The notes under the pieces were generated by a model. The model did not search any database and was not told the origin of the DNA. It saw nothing but the letters and a program-made list of their open reading frames with translations. The position numbers and the translations under genes are program-made. DNA of 64,000 nucleotides from Agarivorans gilvus (GTDB lineage Bacteria; Pseudomonadota; Gammaproteobacteria; Enterobacterales; Celerinatantimonadaceae), in assembly GCF_001420915.1 (NCBI RefSeq), contig NZ_CP013021.1:134001-198000 (forward strand), read 5' to 3'. This document shows, one piece after another, positions 35,283 through 43,907 of this stretch (positions are counted from its first letter, which is position 1; every line of letters starts with the position of its first letter).

Positions 35283-36335
35283 ATGATTAATCTTGATATA
35301 GGCAGTGGAACTTTGAAAAAAACAATATTAGCAATTGCAATCCCCGCATTATTCGCAACTGGTACAACACAAGCATTAGAAATCTACAATGATGGTGAAA
35401 ATGCCTTTTCTGTAGGCGGCCGTATTCACTTAATGGTAGAGTCAGCCAATAACGACGGCGAGCGTGACCTTCGCTCAGAAGATAACTCTTCGCGTATCAA
35501 CCTAAACTTTTCTCGTGTATTAAGTGAAGACTTAGTCGCTCGTGCTACTCTTGAGTACGGTTTAGTTAACTCAAATGGTAATAGTGACTCTCCTTTCTTT
35601 AACCGATTAGGTTTTGTAGCTTTTGATCACGCAGATTACGGTTCATTCTCTTACGGAAAGCAATGGTCTACTTATTACACTGTTACCGGTGTCACCGACG
35701 TATTTTGGGCCTATGGCGGCAGCGCGATGGGCGTCTATGATAATGGTGATAAAGTAGGCACAGCTCGGGCTAACGATGCTTTGCAATACAACGGTAGCTT
35801 CAATAATGTAAATATCAGCGCACAATATCAATTTGCTGATGAAGACGAAGGGCGCGATTATAGCTATTCTGGTGCTTTATCATACGATTTTGATTTCGGC
35901 TTAAATATTGGTGCTACTTATCACCAAATGAAGCGCACTGAAGACGAAAAATTGGCTGTTGAAAATGATGGTGATGCTAAGTTAACAGCATTGGCTGCTA
36001 GCTATGTTCAAGGTCCAATTTACACTGCAGTTACCTATGGTGAATTCAAAAACCAAGTTCAGTTTGATGGTGCAACAGGTGTTTCTGATAAAGCCATTGG
36101 CCATGAAGGTATTTTTGCTTACACCTTAGATATGGGTCTACAGCTTTATACTGGTTGGAACTACCAAGAAGACAAGACTTCAGAAGCCGATCTTAAAACT
36201 GCGCTAGTAGGTGCGATGTACGATTGGAACGACATCATCATGTACACCGAATATCAAGATAAAACGACTAAATCTATCGCTGGTGCGAAAACAGATGATA
36301 ACCGCTTAGCTGTTGGTATTCGTTACAATTTCTAA
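35283..36335 (+). CDS. general outer-membrane porin 2
   Basis: A 350-residue porin. The signal peptide region LKKTILAIAIPALFATGTTQA is almost that of porin 1, so translation could begin at TTG 35313; however, ATG 35283 has the better ribosome site (GGAAGAG, 5 bases upstream), and I keep it. Porin signatures are SVGGRIHLMVE, RINLNFSRVLSEDLVARATLEYG, YGSFSYGKQWSTYY and a C-terminal LAVGIRYNF. It should allow diffusion of small solutes. Separate terminators show independent transcription from porin 1. Confidence 0.88.
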   Translation: MINLDIGSGTLKKTILAIAIPALFATGTTQALEIYNDGENAFSVGGRIHLMVESANNDGERDLRSEDNSSRINLNFSRVLSEDLVARATLEYGLVNSNGNSDSPFFNRLGFVAFDHADYGSFSYGKQWSTYYTVTGVTDVFWAYGGSAMGVYDNGDKVGTARANDALQYNGSFNNVNISAQYQFADEDEGRDYSYSGALSYDFDFGLNIGATYHQMKRTEDEKLAVENDGDAKLTALAASYVQGPIYTAVTYGEFKNQVQFDGATGVSDKAIGHEGIFAYTLDMGLQLYTGWNYQEDKTSEADLKTALVGAMYDWNDIIMYTEYQDKTTKSIAGAKTDDNRLAVGIRYNF

Positions 36336-36359
36336 GCCCCTAAATAAGCTTAGTGAGTA

Positions 36360-36387
36360 AAAAGGCCACTCGATTGAGTGGCCTTTT
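36360..36387. terminator. bidirectional terminator
   Basis: AAAAGGCCACTC (36360-36371) and GAGTGGCCTTTT (36376-36387), loop GATT, between convergent porin 2 and the DksA-like gene; it serves both strands. Confidence 0.88.
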
Positions 36388-36398
36388 ATATTGTTGGC

Positions 36399-36773
36399 TT
36401 AAAGTGCAAAGCTATCACTGCGTTTGGAGAGTCTATGCTTGTCACTACAACGTTGACAGCGCTGAGTGCTAGGGTCGTTGTTTAAGCGCTCGAGTTCGAT
36501 ATTTTCCTCGCAATCACTGCATAAGCCGTATAAACCTAGGTCGATTTGGCACAGTGCTGCGCTAACGCGTTGCATTTGTTTTAACTGAGCTTTTAACTCT
36601 CCGATCTCCAGTTTAACGAGCTCATCGATGACTTGCTCATTATTCAATAACTGCAGCTTTTCTGCGGCTAGCTTTAAGCTTGCGTTATTTGAAGCAGTTA
36701 AAAATGAGATTATTTCAAACTTTAACTGCTCAAATTGCTGCGTAAGACGCAGCTGATAATCTCTTATTTCCAC
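36399..36773 (-). CDS. TraR/DksA-family zinc-finger protein
   Basis: A 124-residue protein: a helical N-terminal coiled-coil region (about 1-75) and a C4 zinc finger, CSDC...CQRC, with LGLYGLCSDCEENIELERL in the standard DksA/TraR form. DksA-like proteins enter the RNA polymerase secondary channel and modulate promoters. The acidic tip DxxDxA of true DksA is not evident, so it is a paralogue whose effect cannot be predicted. No downstream partner. Confidence 0.85.
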   Translation of the reverse strand: MEIRDYQLRLTQQFEQLKFEIISFLTASNNASLKLAAEKLQLLNNEQVIDELVKLEIGELKAQLKQMQRVSAALCQIDLGLYGLCSDCEENIELERLNNDPSTQRCQRCSDKHRLSKRSDSFAL

Positions 36774-36928
36774 ATTTTAGCCCAATTAAAAAATGAGATA
36801 TGAGTATAAACAGGAGCTCGAGGTGGGAGATATGATGTGAATCAAAGCTAAACTCTAAATAGTTAGGCGCTTAACTTTATTGAGTATTTGTTGATCTAAT
36901 ACAGTGTATTCAAACTGCTGTTTGTTTT

Positions 36929-37864
36929 TTACAACGAATATTGTCGAATGACTTGGACAATTGACGGAGTATCTTTGAATACACGAATTTGGCGAAATAA
37001 TTGATCCGCCTCGGGATAAAACGCCGACAAATAGCGTAGCCATTGTTTTACTCGGCTTTGGTAATATTTGGCTTTTTCGCTGGTGATTTCATGTTCAGAA
37101 TAACGGATCAACAGTTCAACCACTTGTAACCAGGTTAAGGGCGCTTGCCGACCACGGACCACTTGCGCTAAGTTAGGAATGGTTAAGGCGCCGCGGCCAA
37201 TCATTACATCATCGCAGCCGCTGGCTTGCTGACACTGCAAATAGCTTGCTCTGTCCCAAACTTCACCGTTGGCGATAATAGGAATACTGAAACGCTGTTT
37301 CACTTGGTTAATGTAGTGCCAGTGGGCGGGGGCTTTATAGCCATCTAACTTGGTTCTGGCATGGATAGTAAGCTCATCGGCACCGGCTTCTTGTACTGCT
37401 TGAACTATCGAAAAACAATCGTCTTTGTTTTCCCAACCCAAACGTATTTTAGCTGAAACCGTGTGCTTTTCAGGCACAGCCTCACGCACAGCTTTAACAA
37501 CATCAAAGATCGATTGGGGGGCTTTTAACATTGATGCGCCGCCACAACTTCCGGTCACCGAATTGCTAGGGCAGCCAAAATTAAGGTCAAGCCCATGCGA
37601 ACCCAGTTCAATGGCGCGAAGTGCATTTTCTGCCATGGGTTGTGGGTGCTGGCCCAGTAGTTGTACTCGCACTGGCGTGTGGCCGTCGATAAAACCCTGC
37701 TGAAGGAGCTCAGGACAATACTTATAAAACACTTTATCTGGCAGACAGACGGTGGTGACGCGGATGAATTCGGTAACACACCAGTCGTAGCCTCCACAAC
37801 TGGATAACAGTTGGCGCATTGAAGCATCGGCAACGCCCTCCATCGGTGCTAAAACAACACGCAT
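36929..37864 (-). CDS. dusC: tRNA-dihydrouridine(16) synthase DusC
   Basis: A 311-residue FMN-dependent Dus enzyme. Motifs: VLAPMEGVADASMR, CVTEFIRV, VQLLGQHPQ, DLNFGCPSNSVTGSCGGASM with the catalytic Cys, KIRLGW, TIHARTKLDGY, IPIIANGEVW and DDVMIGRGAL. The FIRV and SCGG wording is that of DusC, which reduces U16 in tRNA, in contrast to DusA or DusB. The gene is monocistronic; upstream sequence is shared with an oppositely directed FNR-type box. Confidence 0.92.
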   Translation of the reverse strand: MRVVLAPMEGVADASMRQLLSSCGGYDWCVTEFIRVTTVCLPDKVFYKYCPELLQQGFIDGHTPVRVQLLGQHPQPMAENALRAIELGSHGLDLNFGCPSNSVTGSCGGASMLKAPQSIFDVVKAVREAVPEKHTVSAKIRLGWENKDDCFSIVQAVQEAGADELTIHARTKLDGYKAPAHWHYINQVKQRFSIPIIANGEVWDRASYLQCQQASGCDDVMIGRGALTIPNLAQVVRGRQAPLTWLQVVELLIRYSEHEITSEKAKYYQSRVKQWLRYLSAFYPEADQLFRQIRVFKDTPSIVQVIRQYSL

Positions 37865-38012
37865 GTCTTACCTTCATCTACTCAAAAAGGTCGCTATTCT
37901 AACGGTTTGTTCCGCTGGTCGCTAGCGGATTGTAGTGAATAGCCGAAGAGAGAGTCACTTTTTAATAACCTTGTTTTGTGTGGGTGTTTTTTGCTTAGGC
38001 TCTAGCGTATAA

Positions 38013-38026
38013 TTGATCTAGATCAA
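38013..38026 (+). promoter_or_regulatory. perfect FNR-type box
   Basis: TTGATCTAGATCAA is an exact match to TTGATNNNNATCAA, the FNR consensus. A TATAAT (38008-38013) touches its left edge, so the site could repress that promoter; alternatively it could serve transcription in either direction. The centre is 41 bases from the start codon of a 37-residue membrane peptide. Confidence 0.65.
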
Positions 38027-38060
38027 TATTGAATGAATTTACTATTAGGACCTTTTTTCC

Positions 38061-38174
38061 ATGGAACAAGATTTTAAAGAAAGCTATAACGCATTGTATT
38101 TCCTTGGTTTTATCGTTGCGTTACTGTTGCCAACCCTACCTATGAGCCTGTCTCTATTGCAAATATTCTCTTAA
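38061..38174 (+). CDS. 37-residue single-span membrane peptide
   Basis: An ORF of 37 codons: MEQDFKESYNALYFLGF and then a hydrophobic segment (FIVALLLPTLPMSLSLLQIF). The charged N-terminus and a single span make it a credible small inner-membrane protein. AGGA lies 10 bases before the ATG and an FNR-type box lies 35 bases upstream, which suggests oxygen-linked expression, as for small subunits of terminal oxidases. I do not recognise the sequence, and no oxidase gene is near. A terminator follows before apt. Confidence 0.5.
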   Translation: MEQDFKESYNALYFLGFIVALLLPTLPMSLSLLQIFS

Positions 38175-38204
38175 TATTGCCCTTCCTTTCTCATTGACAG
38201 TGGT

Positions 38205-38232
38205 TTGCTTTAGCGCTGCAAATTGAGATAAT
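38205..38232 (+). promoter_or_regulatory. possible apt promoter
   Basis: TTGCTT (38205-38210) and GATAAT (38227-38232) with a 16-base spacer would start RNA near 38239, directly before a terminator-like hairpin. A consensus TTGACA also occurs at 38194-38199 but lacks a good -10 at standard distance. Confidence 0.35.
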
Positions 38233-38248
38233 TAAGGATTACAAATAG

Positions 38249-38275
38249 CGCCCATGATCATTGGGCGTTTTTTTT
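38249..38275 (+). terminator. terminator-like hairpin just upstream of apt
   Basis: CGCCCA (38249-38254) pairs with TGGGCG (38262-38267), followed by eight T. It ends only 16 bases before the apt start codon. It may end the small-peptide transcript or act as an attenuator in the apt leader. Confidence 0.65.
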
Positions 38276-38291
38276 GCACAATGGAAGCAAT

Positions 38292-38837
38292 ATGAGCAGT
38301 TTAAATCTCGATTATATAAGAAACGCCATTAAAACCATTCCTAACTACCCTAAGGAAGGTATTATGTTTAGGGATGTCACCAGCTTAATTGAGGATCCTA
38401 AAGCTTTTGCCTTGGTGATTAATGAGTGGCAGCAACGTTTTGAAAACCTAGGTATCACCAAAGTTGTGGGAACCGAAGCTCGGGGCTTTATTTTTGGTGC
38501 TCCCTTGGCCGTGGCCTTAGGCGTGGGTTTTGTTCCAGTACGTAAGCCTGGCAAGTTGCCACGAGAGGTCATTAGCGAAACTTATGAGCTGGAATATGGT
38601 ATGGATACCTTGGAAATTCATACCGATGCAATTCAAGCCGGAGATAAGGTATTACTTGTTGATGATTTAATTGCCACTGGCGGCACTGCCGAGGCTTCAG
38701 TTAAGTTAATTCGCCAACTTGGAGGAGAGATTAACTATGCGGCTTTTGTCATTAATTTGGTAGACTTACCGGGTGCGAAAAAATTGACCACCTTGGGTGT
38801 GGAATCAACCTGCTTGGTTGAGTTTGAAGGCGAATAG
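38292..38837 (+). CDS. apt: adenine phosphoribosyltransferase
   Basis: 181 residues from ATG 38292, which has GGAAG 6 bases upstream; an in-frame extension to 38274 runs into the hairpin. Features are IPNYPKEGIMFRDVTSLIED, VVGTEARGFIFGAPLA, VRKPGKLPREV and the PRPP-binding VLLVDDLIATGGTAEA. It salvages adenine to AMP in the cytoplasm. It is followed after 8 bases by dnaX, the same order as in E. coli (apt-dnaX-ybaB). Confidence 0.97.
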   Translation: MSSLNLDYIRNAIKTIPNYPKEGIMFRDVTSLIEDPKAFALVINEWQQRFENLGITKVVGTEARGFIFGAPLAVALGVGFVPVRKPGKLPREVISETYELEYGMDTLEIHTDAIQAGDKVLLVDDLIATGGTAEASVKLIRQLGGEINYAAFVINLVDLPGAKKLTTLGVESTCLVEFEGE

Positions 38838-38845
38838 GACACTGA

Positions 38846-41080
38846 ATGAATTATCAAGCCCTGGCAAGAAAATGGCGACCTAGAACTTTTCAACAAGTCG
38901 TTGCTCAACAGCATGTTTTGGCAGGTTTGATAAATTCTCTCGACCAACAGCGCCTGCATCATGCTTATTTGTTTAGTGGTACACGTGGTGTCGGTAAAAC
39001 CACGATTGCGCGTTTATTTGCTAAAAGCCTTAACTGTGAGCAAGGTGTTTCCTCGCAGCCGTGTGGTCAATGTTCTAATTGCTTAGAGCTAGATCAGGGT
39101 AACTTTGTTGATTTGCTAGAAATTGACGCCGCTTCTCGTACCAAGGTAGAAGATACTCGCGAATTGCTGGATAACGTGCAATACAGCCCTGCCAAGGGGC
39201 GCTACAAAGTTTATTTGATTGATGAAGTTCACATGTTGTCGCGCCACAGTTTTAACGCCTTGTTAAAAACCCTGGAAGAGCCGCCAGAGCATGTCAAATT
39301 CCTATTGGCGACCACCGATCCGCAGAAGCTGCCGATAACAGTGTTATCCCGTTGCTTACAGTTTCAATTAAAAGCCCTAAGCGAAGAGCAAATTAGTCAG
39401 CAATTAGCGCGCATATTAGATGCCGAGCAGCGTTCTTATCAAAAGCCCGCTCTGCAAGCTTTAGCCCATGCTGCTGATGGCAGTATGCGAGATGCCTTAA
39501 GTCTAACCGATCAAGCTCTTGCTCTTTCTACTGGTGAATTGGAATATCAGTCAGTCCTTAATATGCTGGGTGTATTGGATCCGCACCAACTCAGACAACT
39601 GCTTTGTCACGTGGTCGCAGGGCAAAGTGAGTCGGCATTTAATAAAATATCTGAACTTGCTAGCATGGCTCCCGATTACGAGCATTTGCACCAGCAACTG
39701 GCCGAGATTATCCATCAAGTAGCGATGGCTCAAGTATTACCCGCTAGCCAGCACCAAGAAACCATTCAAATGTTGGCAGAGCAGGTGGATGCGCAATTAA
39801 TTCAATTGCTCTATCAAATAGCCATCACCGGTAAACGCGATTTGGCTTACGCGCCAAGCCCTCGGGGCGGTTTTGAGATGACCATCTTACGAATGTTGGC
39901 ATTTAAGCCCGCTGAGTTTGTTGACAAGGCCAGCGAGCCAGAGCTTGAGGTATCGCTTGATCAAGCGGAACAGCTTGATGCTAGCTTAGTGAAAGAGCAG
40001 CAAGAAATCATAGAGCAGGCCAGTCAACAGGGCTATCGCTTAGCGGCTGCCAAGTCGCCAGAAAGTGATACCGTCGAAAGTTCAGACGCTAGCCAAACCG
40101 AAGCTCCTCGACAGTTACAGCGAGCGCAAAACTTGAACCAGCTAAAGGATCAATTGCGAGCCAATAGCACTAAGTCAAGTAGCCAGCAATCACCAAGCGA
40201 TGCCCCATCACCAAGCCCTTCGCAACAAGCAAGCGCGGTAACGGCAGATAGCGAAAACGCTTTGGCCAGTACTCAGTCAGCCGCGCAGCCAAGTGCTTTT
40301 GATGATGATTATTATGCGCAGTTCTCACAGATGGATGAGTCCTTCGAGCAAGAACCCAATTACGCGGCCGATTATGCTGAACAAACCAGTAACAAGGCTC
40401 ACAACGACACTGTAGAACCCAGTGCTACAGCCAGCGCTAGCGATAGCCAACAACATCAACCAGTAAAACAAGACAGCACGGCGTCGTTATTACAGTTACG
40501 CAGTCAGTTGAGACGGCGAGGGCAGGGCACAAAAAAGTCTGATGAGGCGAAAGCCTCAGTCGCTCAGGCTCGCCCAGTAACCAAAGCTCTTACAACTGTC
40601 GCCACGCCTGAGCAGGCTTTAATTGACAATCAAGTTGAAACTTTAGTTGTCGAACGACCAGCAGAGCCCGAAACTGCAACATTTATTGCTAACAGCGAAG
40701 ATAATGATCAAGCTTGGGCTGAGATGGTCGAGTTTATGGATTTAGGTCCTATTGCTAAACAAATTGCACGAAACTCGCTCTATAAGCTGACAGCAAATAC
40801 CGTTCAATTATTGTTAAAAAGTGATTTTTCTCATTTGCCTAAGCCCAGCTCGATCGAGGAGTTGAAGCAGCAGCTCAGTAGCTGTTTACAAACGCAGATT
40901 GAGTTAGAGATCTTGTTTGGTGAAAATGCTAACGGGAATACTCCGGCAGAATTAGCTGAATTGTTACATCAAAAAAAATTAGCCGCGGCCATTGAAAGCT
41001 TACAGGCTGATCCTAACATTCAGATATTACAGCAACGTTTTTCTGCTGAGTTAGATCACGACAGCGTTAAATACCACTGA
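38846..41080 (+). CDS. dnaX: DNA polymerase III subunit tau/gamma
   Basis: The full-length tau product has 744 residues. Domain I-II: Walker A GTRGVGKT (45-52), zinc cysteines 64, 73, 76, 79, the DEVHM box and SRC motif (VLSRCLQF). Domain III ends near 370. A long Gln/Ser/Ala-rich linker (about 370-620) is less conserved, and the C-terminal tau domain binds polymerase alpha and DnaB. Within the linker, A_AAA_AAG at 40531-40537 should allow a -1 shift to TGA 40540-40542, giving a gamma form of about 565 residues. Tau organises the replisome and loads clamps. Confidence 0.97.
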   Translation: MNYQALARKWRPRTFQQVVAQQHVLAGLINSLDQQRLHHAYLFSGTRGVGKTTIARLFAKSLNCEQGVSSQPCGQCSNCLELDQGNFVDLLEIDAASRTKVEDTRELLDNVQYSPAKGRYKVYLIDEVHMLSRHSFNALLKTLEEPPEHVKFLLATTDPQKLPITVLSRCLQFQLKALSEEQISQQLARILDAEQRSYQKPALQALAHAADGSMRDALSLTDQALALSTGELEYQSVLNMLGVLDPHQLRQLLCHVVAGQSESAFNKISELASMAPDYEHLHQQLAEIIHQVAMAQVLPASQHQETIQMLAEQVDAQLIQLLYQIAITGKRDLAYAPSPRGGFEMTILRMLAFKPAEFVDKASEPELEVSLDQAEQLDASLVKEQQEIIEQASQQGYRLAAAKSPESDTVESSDASQTEAPRQLQRAQNLNQLKDQLRANSTKSSSQQSPSDAPSPSPSQQASAVTADSENALASTQSAAQPSAFDDDYYAQFSQMDESFEQEPNYAADYAEQTSNKAHNDTVEPSATASASDSQQHQPVKQDSTASLLQLRSQLRRRGQGTKKSDEAKASVAQARPVTKALTTVATPEQALIDNQVETLVVERPAEPETATFIANSEDNDQAWAEMVEFMDLGPIAKQIARNSLYKLTANTVQLLLKSDFSHLPKPSSIEELKQQLSSCLQTQIELEILFGENANGNTPAELAELLHQKKLAAAIESLQADPNIQILQQRFSAELDHDSVKYH
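40519..40562 (+). promoter_or_regulatory. programmed -1 ribosomal frameshift site in dnaX
   Basis: Slippery heptamer AAAAAAG (40531-40537) is in the zero-frame phase A_AAA_AAG, identical to E. coli dnaX. AGGG-type Shine-Dalgarno-like sequences (GAGGGCAGGG) lie just upstream, and TGAGGC-GAAA-GCCTCA makes a compact tetraloop hairpin just downstream. The -1 frame stops two codons on. Confidence 0.8.
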
Positions 41081-41151
41081 ACAACTTGATTTTCGGCATT
41101 AATCTCGATGTAATGTCGCAGTTATAACTAATTAAAGAGAAGAGTGTAGTT

Positions 41152-41478
41152 ATGTTTAAAGGCGGAATGGGCAACCTAATGAAGCAAGCGCAGCAAATGC
41201 AAGATCGCATGCAGCGCGTTCAAGAAGAAATCGCCAAAATGGAAGTGACCGGTGAATCTGGCGCAGGCTTGGTAAAAGTCGTAATGTTAGGAAACCATAA
41301 TGTACGTCGTGTTGAGTTAGATGATAGTTTGATGGAAGACGACAAAGACATGATTGAAGATCTACTGGCGGCAGCAGTTAATGATGCAGTGCGTCGAGTA
41401 GAAGAAAACAGCAAAGAAAAAATGGCTGAAGTCACCGGCGGCATGCAAATGCCTCCTGGCATGAAAATGCCATTCTAA
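41152..41478 (+). CDS. ybaB: YbaB/EbfC nucleoid-associated protein
   Basis: A 108-residue protein: MGNLMKQAQQMQDRMQRVQEE, the core GLVKVVMLGNHNVRRVELDD, the helix MIEDLLAAAVNDAVRRVEE and a Met-rich tail ending in KMPF. This is the complete YbaB/EbfC dimeric DNA-binding fold. AAAGAGAAGAG precedes the ATG. In E. coli recR follows at once, but here a terminator and an unrelated gene follow. Confidence 0.96.
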   Translation: MFKGGMGNLMKQAQQMQDRMQRVQEEIAKMEVTGESGAGLVKVVMLGNHNVRRVELDDSLMEDDKDMIEDLLAAAVNDAVRRVEENSKEKMAEVTGGMQMPPGMKMPF

Positions 41479-41500
41479 TCGTATTTTAAGCTGATTACTG

Positions 41501-41522
41501 AGGCCGCTATGCGGCCTTTTTT
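41501..41522 (+). terminator. Rho-independent terminator after ybaB
   Basis: AGGCCGC (41501-41507) and GCGGCCT (41511-41517) with loop TAT and six T. It closes the apt-dnaX-ybaB operon. Confidence 0.88.
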
Positions 41523-41556
41523 GTGCAAGTTTACGCCAATATAAATGGGTATAGTG

Positions 41557-41979
41557 ATGAAAGTATGTGGTGTTGAGATAAAGAGTAATGAAGTGATAGT
41601 GTGTCTTTTAAATTTGGAAGATGGACTATTTCAAATACCTGATTGCCGAGTGCGTCGCTTAAGCCTAAGCAATATTAATAGTACCCAGCATCTACGCGAG
41701 TTTCAGTTTGCTTTTGCCAAACTGATGAGCGACTACAAAGTAGAAAAAGTCGCGATTAAGCAGCGGCCGATGAAAGGTAAGTTTGCCGGTGGAGCGGTGG
41801 GCTTTAAACTGGAAGCGGCGATAGAGTTGATTGGTGATCTAAACATTGAGTTGATTTCGGCTACTCAAGCCAAGCAAGTATTGAAAGAGCAGCCGCTACC
41901 GGTGGAGTTTTCTGCTACAGGTTTAAAAGCCTTTCAGGAGCCCGCTTTTGTTACCGCTTATGTAGCCTGCATGGCTTAA
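41557..41979 (+). CDS. DUF3010 family protein
   Basis: 140 residues from ATG 41557 (ATG 41545 would add four). MKVCGVEIKSNEVIVCLL, VAIKQRPMKGKFAGGAVGFK and LEAAIELIG fit DUF3010, an uncharacterised family of gammaproteobacteria; the strand pattern looks like an RNase H/actin-like ATPase fold, but catalytic residues are not certain. Cytoplasmic. A terminator follows, so it stands alone. Confidence 0.8.
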   Translation: MKVCGVEIKSNEVIVCLLNLEDGLFQIPDCRVRRLSLSNINSTQHLREFQFAFAKLMSDYKVEKVAIKQRPMKGKFAGGAVGFKLEAAIELIGDLNIELISATQAKQVLKEQPLPVEFSATGLKAFQEPAFVTAYVACMA

Positions 41980-42002
41980 TTCAGCTTAGTCTGAGGCATA
42001 AA

Positions 42003-42028
42003 AAAACCGATGCATTCGCATCGGTTTT
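42003..42028. terminator. bidirectional terminator
   Basis: AAAACCGATGC (42003-42013) and GCATCGGTTTT (42018-42028) with loop ATTC, flanked by A and T runs, between convergent DUF3010 gene and asnB. Confidence 0.9.
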
Positions 42029-42047
42029 TTTTAATTAAGCTTGGCTG

Positions 42048-43712
42048 TTAGTAAGCTTCTTTGTGTACTGACTGTACTGCACGGCCTGAAGGATCTGCGT
42101 TGTTAGCAAAGCTTGCATCCCAAGCAATCGCCTCAGGGGTTGAACAAGCCACAGACTTACCATGAGGCACACATTCTGCAGCTGAATCTTGTGGGAAGTG
42201 CTCTTCAAACATACTGCGATAGAAGTAGGCTTCTTTAGTATCAGGGGTATTAATTGGGAAGCGGAAGGCCGCATTTTCCAATTCTTGGTCTGATACTTCC
42301 AATTCAACCAATTCTTTAAGGCTGTCGATCCACGAGTAACCCACACCATCAGAGAACTGCTCTTTCTGACGCCATGCCACTTCTGCAGGAAGGTAACCTT
42401 CAAAGGCTTCACGAACAATGTGCTTCTCAATCTTGTCACCAGCACACATTTTGGCTTCCGGGTTGATACGCATCGCCACATCCATGAACTCTTTATCAAG
42501 GAAAGGTACGCGACCTTCGATGCCCCAAGCGGCTAGTGACTTGTTGGCACGGTTACAGTCAAACATGTGTAGTTTTTCAAGTTTACGAAGAGTTTCTTCG
42601 TGGAATTCTTTAGCATTGGGGGCTTTATGGAAGTACAAGTAGCCACCAAAAATTTCGTCAGCGCCTTCGCCAGACAATACCATTTTAATGCCCATGGCTT
42701 TAATTTTTCGAGCCATTAGGTACATAGGGGTAGAAGCACGAATAGTGGTCACATCGTAGGTTTCTAGGTGGTAGATAACGTCTTTAAGCGCATCAATACC
42801 TTCTTGAACCGTGAAGTGAATTTCGTGGTGCACCGTACCTAGGTGATCGGCTACTTTTTGCGCCGCTGCTAAATCAGGAGAACCCACTAAGCCCACTGCA
42901 AACGAGTGAAGTTGTGGCCACCATGCACCAGAGTTGTCGTTATCTTCAACTCGCTTATCGGCATACATTTTGGTGATTGCCGAAATAACTGAAGAATCCA
43001 GGCCGCCTGACAGCAATACACCATAAGGTACGTCACACATAAGCTGGCGTTTCACGGCGGCTTCTAGCGCAGTTTTCAGTTCTTCTACACTGGCTTCGTT
43101 GTTCTCTACATTGCTGTAGTCCATCCAGTCGCGTTTGTAGTACTTAACTGGCTCACCTTGTTTACTGTATAAGTAGTGGCCAGGAGGGAACTCAGCAACG
43201 GTTTTACAAATCGGCGTTAGGGCTTTCATTTCTGAAGCCACGTAGAAGTTACCATGTTCGTCGTAACCGGTGTACAGCGGAATAATACCGATGTGGTCGC
43301 GGCCAATTAAGTAGGCATCTTCTTCTGAATCATAAAGGCAGAAACCAAAAATACCATTGAGATCGTCTAAAAACTCGATGCCTTTTTCTTTGTATAGCGC
43401 GAGAATAATTTCACAGTCTGACTCGGTTTGGAATTGGAAATCTACCTTAAGCTGTTTCTTCAGATCTTTGTGGTTATAGATTTCGCCGTTCACCGCCAAG
43501 GCGTGGGTTTTCTCGGGATTGTAAAGAGGTTGTGCGCCGGTATTAACGTCAACAATGGATAGACGCTCATGCACTAAAATGGCATTTTTTGAAGTGTAAA
43601 TACCTGACCAGTCGGGGCCACGGTGGCGTAAACGCTTAGACATCTCTAGTGCTTGCTTACGTAATACACTGAGATCAGATTTAATATCTAGAACTCCAAA
43701 TATGGAACACAT
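42048..43712 (-). CDS. asnB: asparagine synthase B (glutamine-hydrolysing)
   Basis: 554 residues, exactly the size of the family. Cys2 is the glutaminase nucleophile (MCSIFGVLD); RHRGPDWSG, LVHERLSIVD and VNGEIYNHKDL belong to the N-terminal Ntn domain. The synthetase domain has the ATP pyrophosphatase loop LLSGGLDSSVISA and VLSGEGADEIFGGYLYFH. It makes asparagine from aspartate, ATP and glutamine. Monocistronic by appearance. Confidence 0.97.
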   Translation of the reverse strand: MCSIFGVLDIKSDLSVLRKQALEMSKRLRHRGPDWSGIYTSKNAILVHERLSIVDVNTGAQPLYNPEKTHALAVNGEIYNHKDLKKQLKVDFQFQTESDCEIILALYKEKGIEFLDDLNGIFGFCLYDSEEDAYLIGRDHIGIIPLYTGYDEHGNFYVASEMKALTPICKTVAEFPPGHYLYSKQGEPVKYYKRDWMDYSNVENNEASVEELKTALEAAVKRQLMCDVPYGVLLSGGLDSSVISAITKMYADKRVEDNDNSGAWWPQLHSFAVGLVGSPDLAAAQKVADHLGTVHHEIHFTVQEGIDALKDVIYHLETYDVTTIRASTPMYLMARKIKAMGIKMVLSGEGADEIFGGYLYFHKAPNAKEFHEETLRKLEKLHMFDCNRANKSLAAWGIEGRVPFLDKEFMDVAMRINPEAKMCAGDKIEKHIVREAFEGYLPAEVAWRQKEQFSDGVGYSWIDSLKELVELEVSDQELENAAFRFPINTPDTKEAYFYRSMFEEHFPQDSAAECVPHGKSVACSTPEAIAWDASFANNADPSGRAVQSVHKEAY

Positions 43713-43833
43713 ACTCTTCCCTTAAACTTCTTTGTGTTTGCTCTCGTATAGATGACAAGGTGCATATATACAATTTATTGCCTTCAATTTGCCAATATCA
43801 GAAATTATTGCAAGCCTTGATTGATATTTTTTA

Positions 43834-43875
43834 CCAAAAAAAGCCAGAAAACTAATAATATTTAACAAACTGGCT
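43834..43875 (-). terminator. possible terminator of the Kef-type gene
   Basis: On the minus strand AGCCAG and CTGGCT (43870-43875, 43842-43847) pair across a 22-base AT loop, followed by seven T. The stem is short. Confidence 0.4.
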
Positions 43876-43907
43876 ATTTTTGTAAGTCTATTTACAAGAT
43901 TTAGGGC

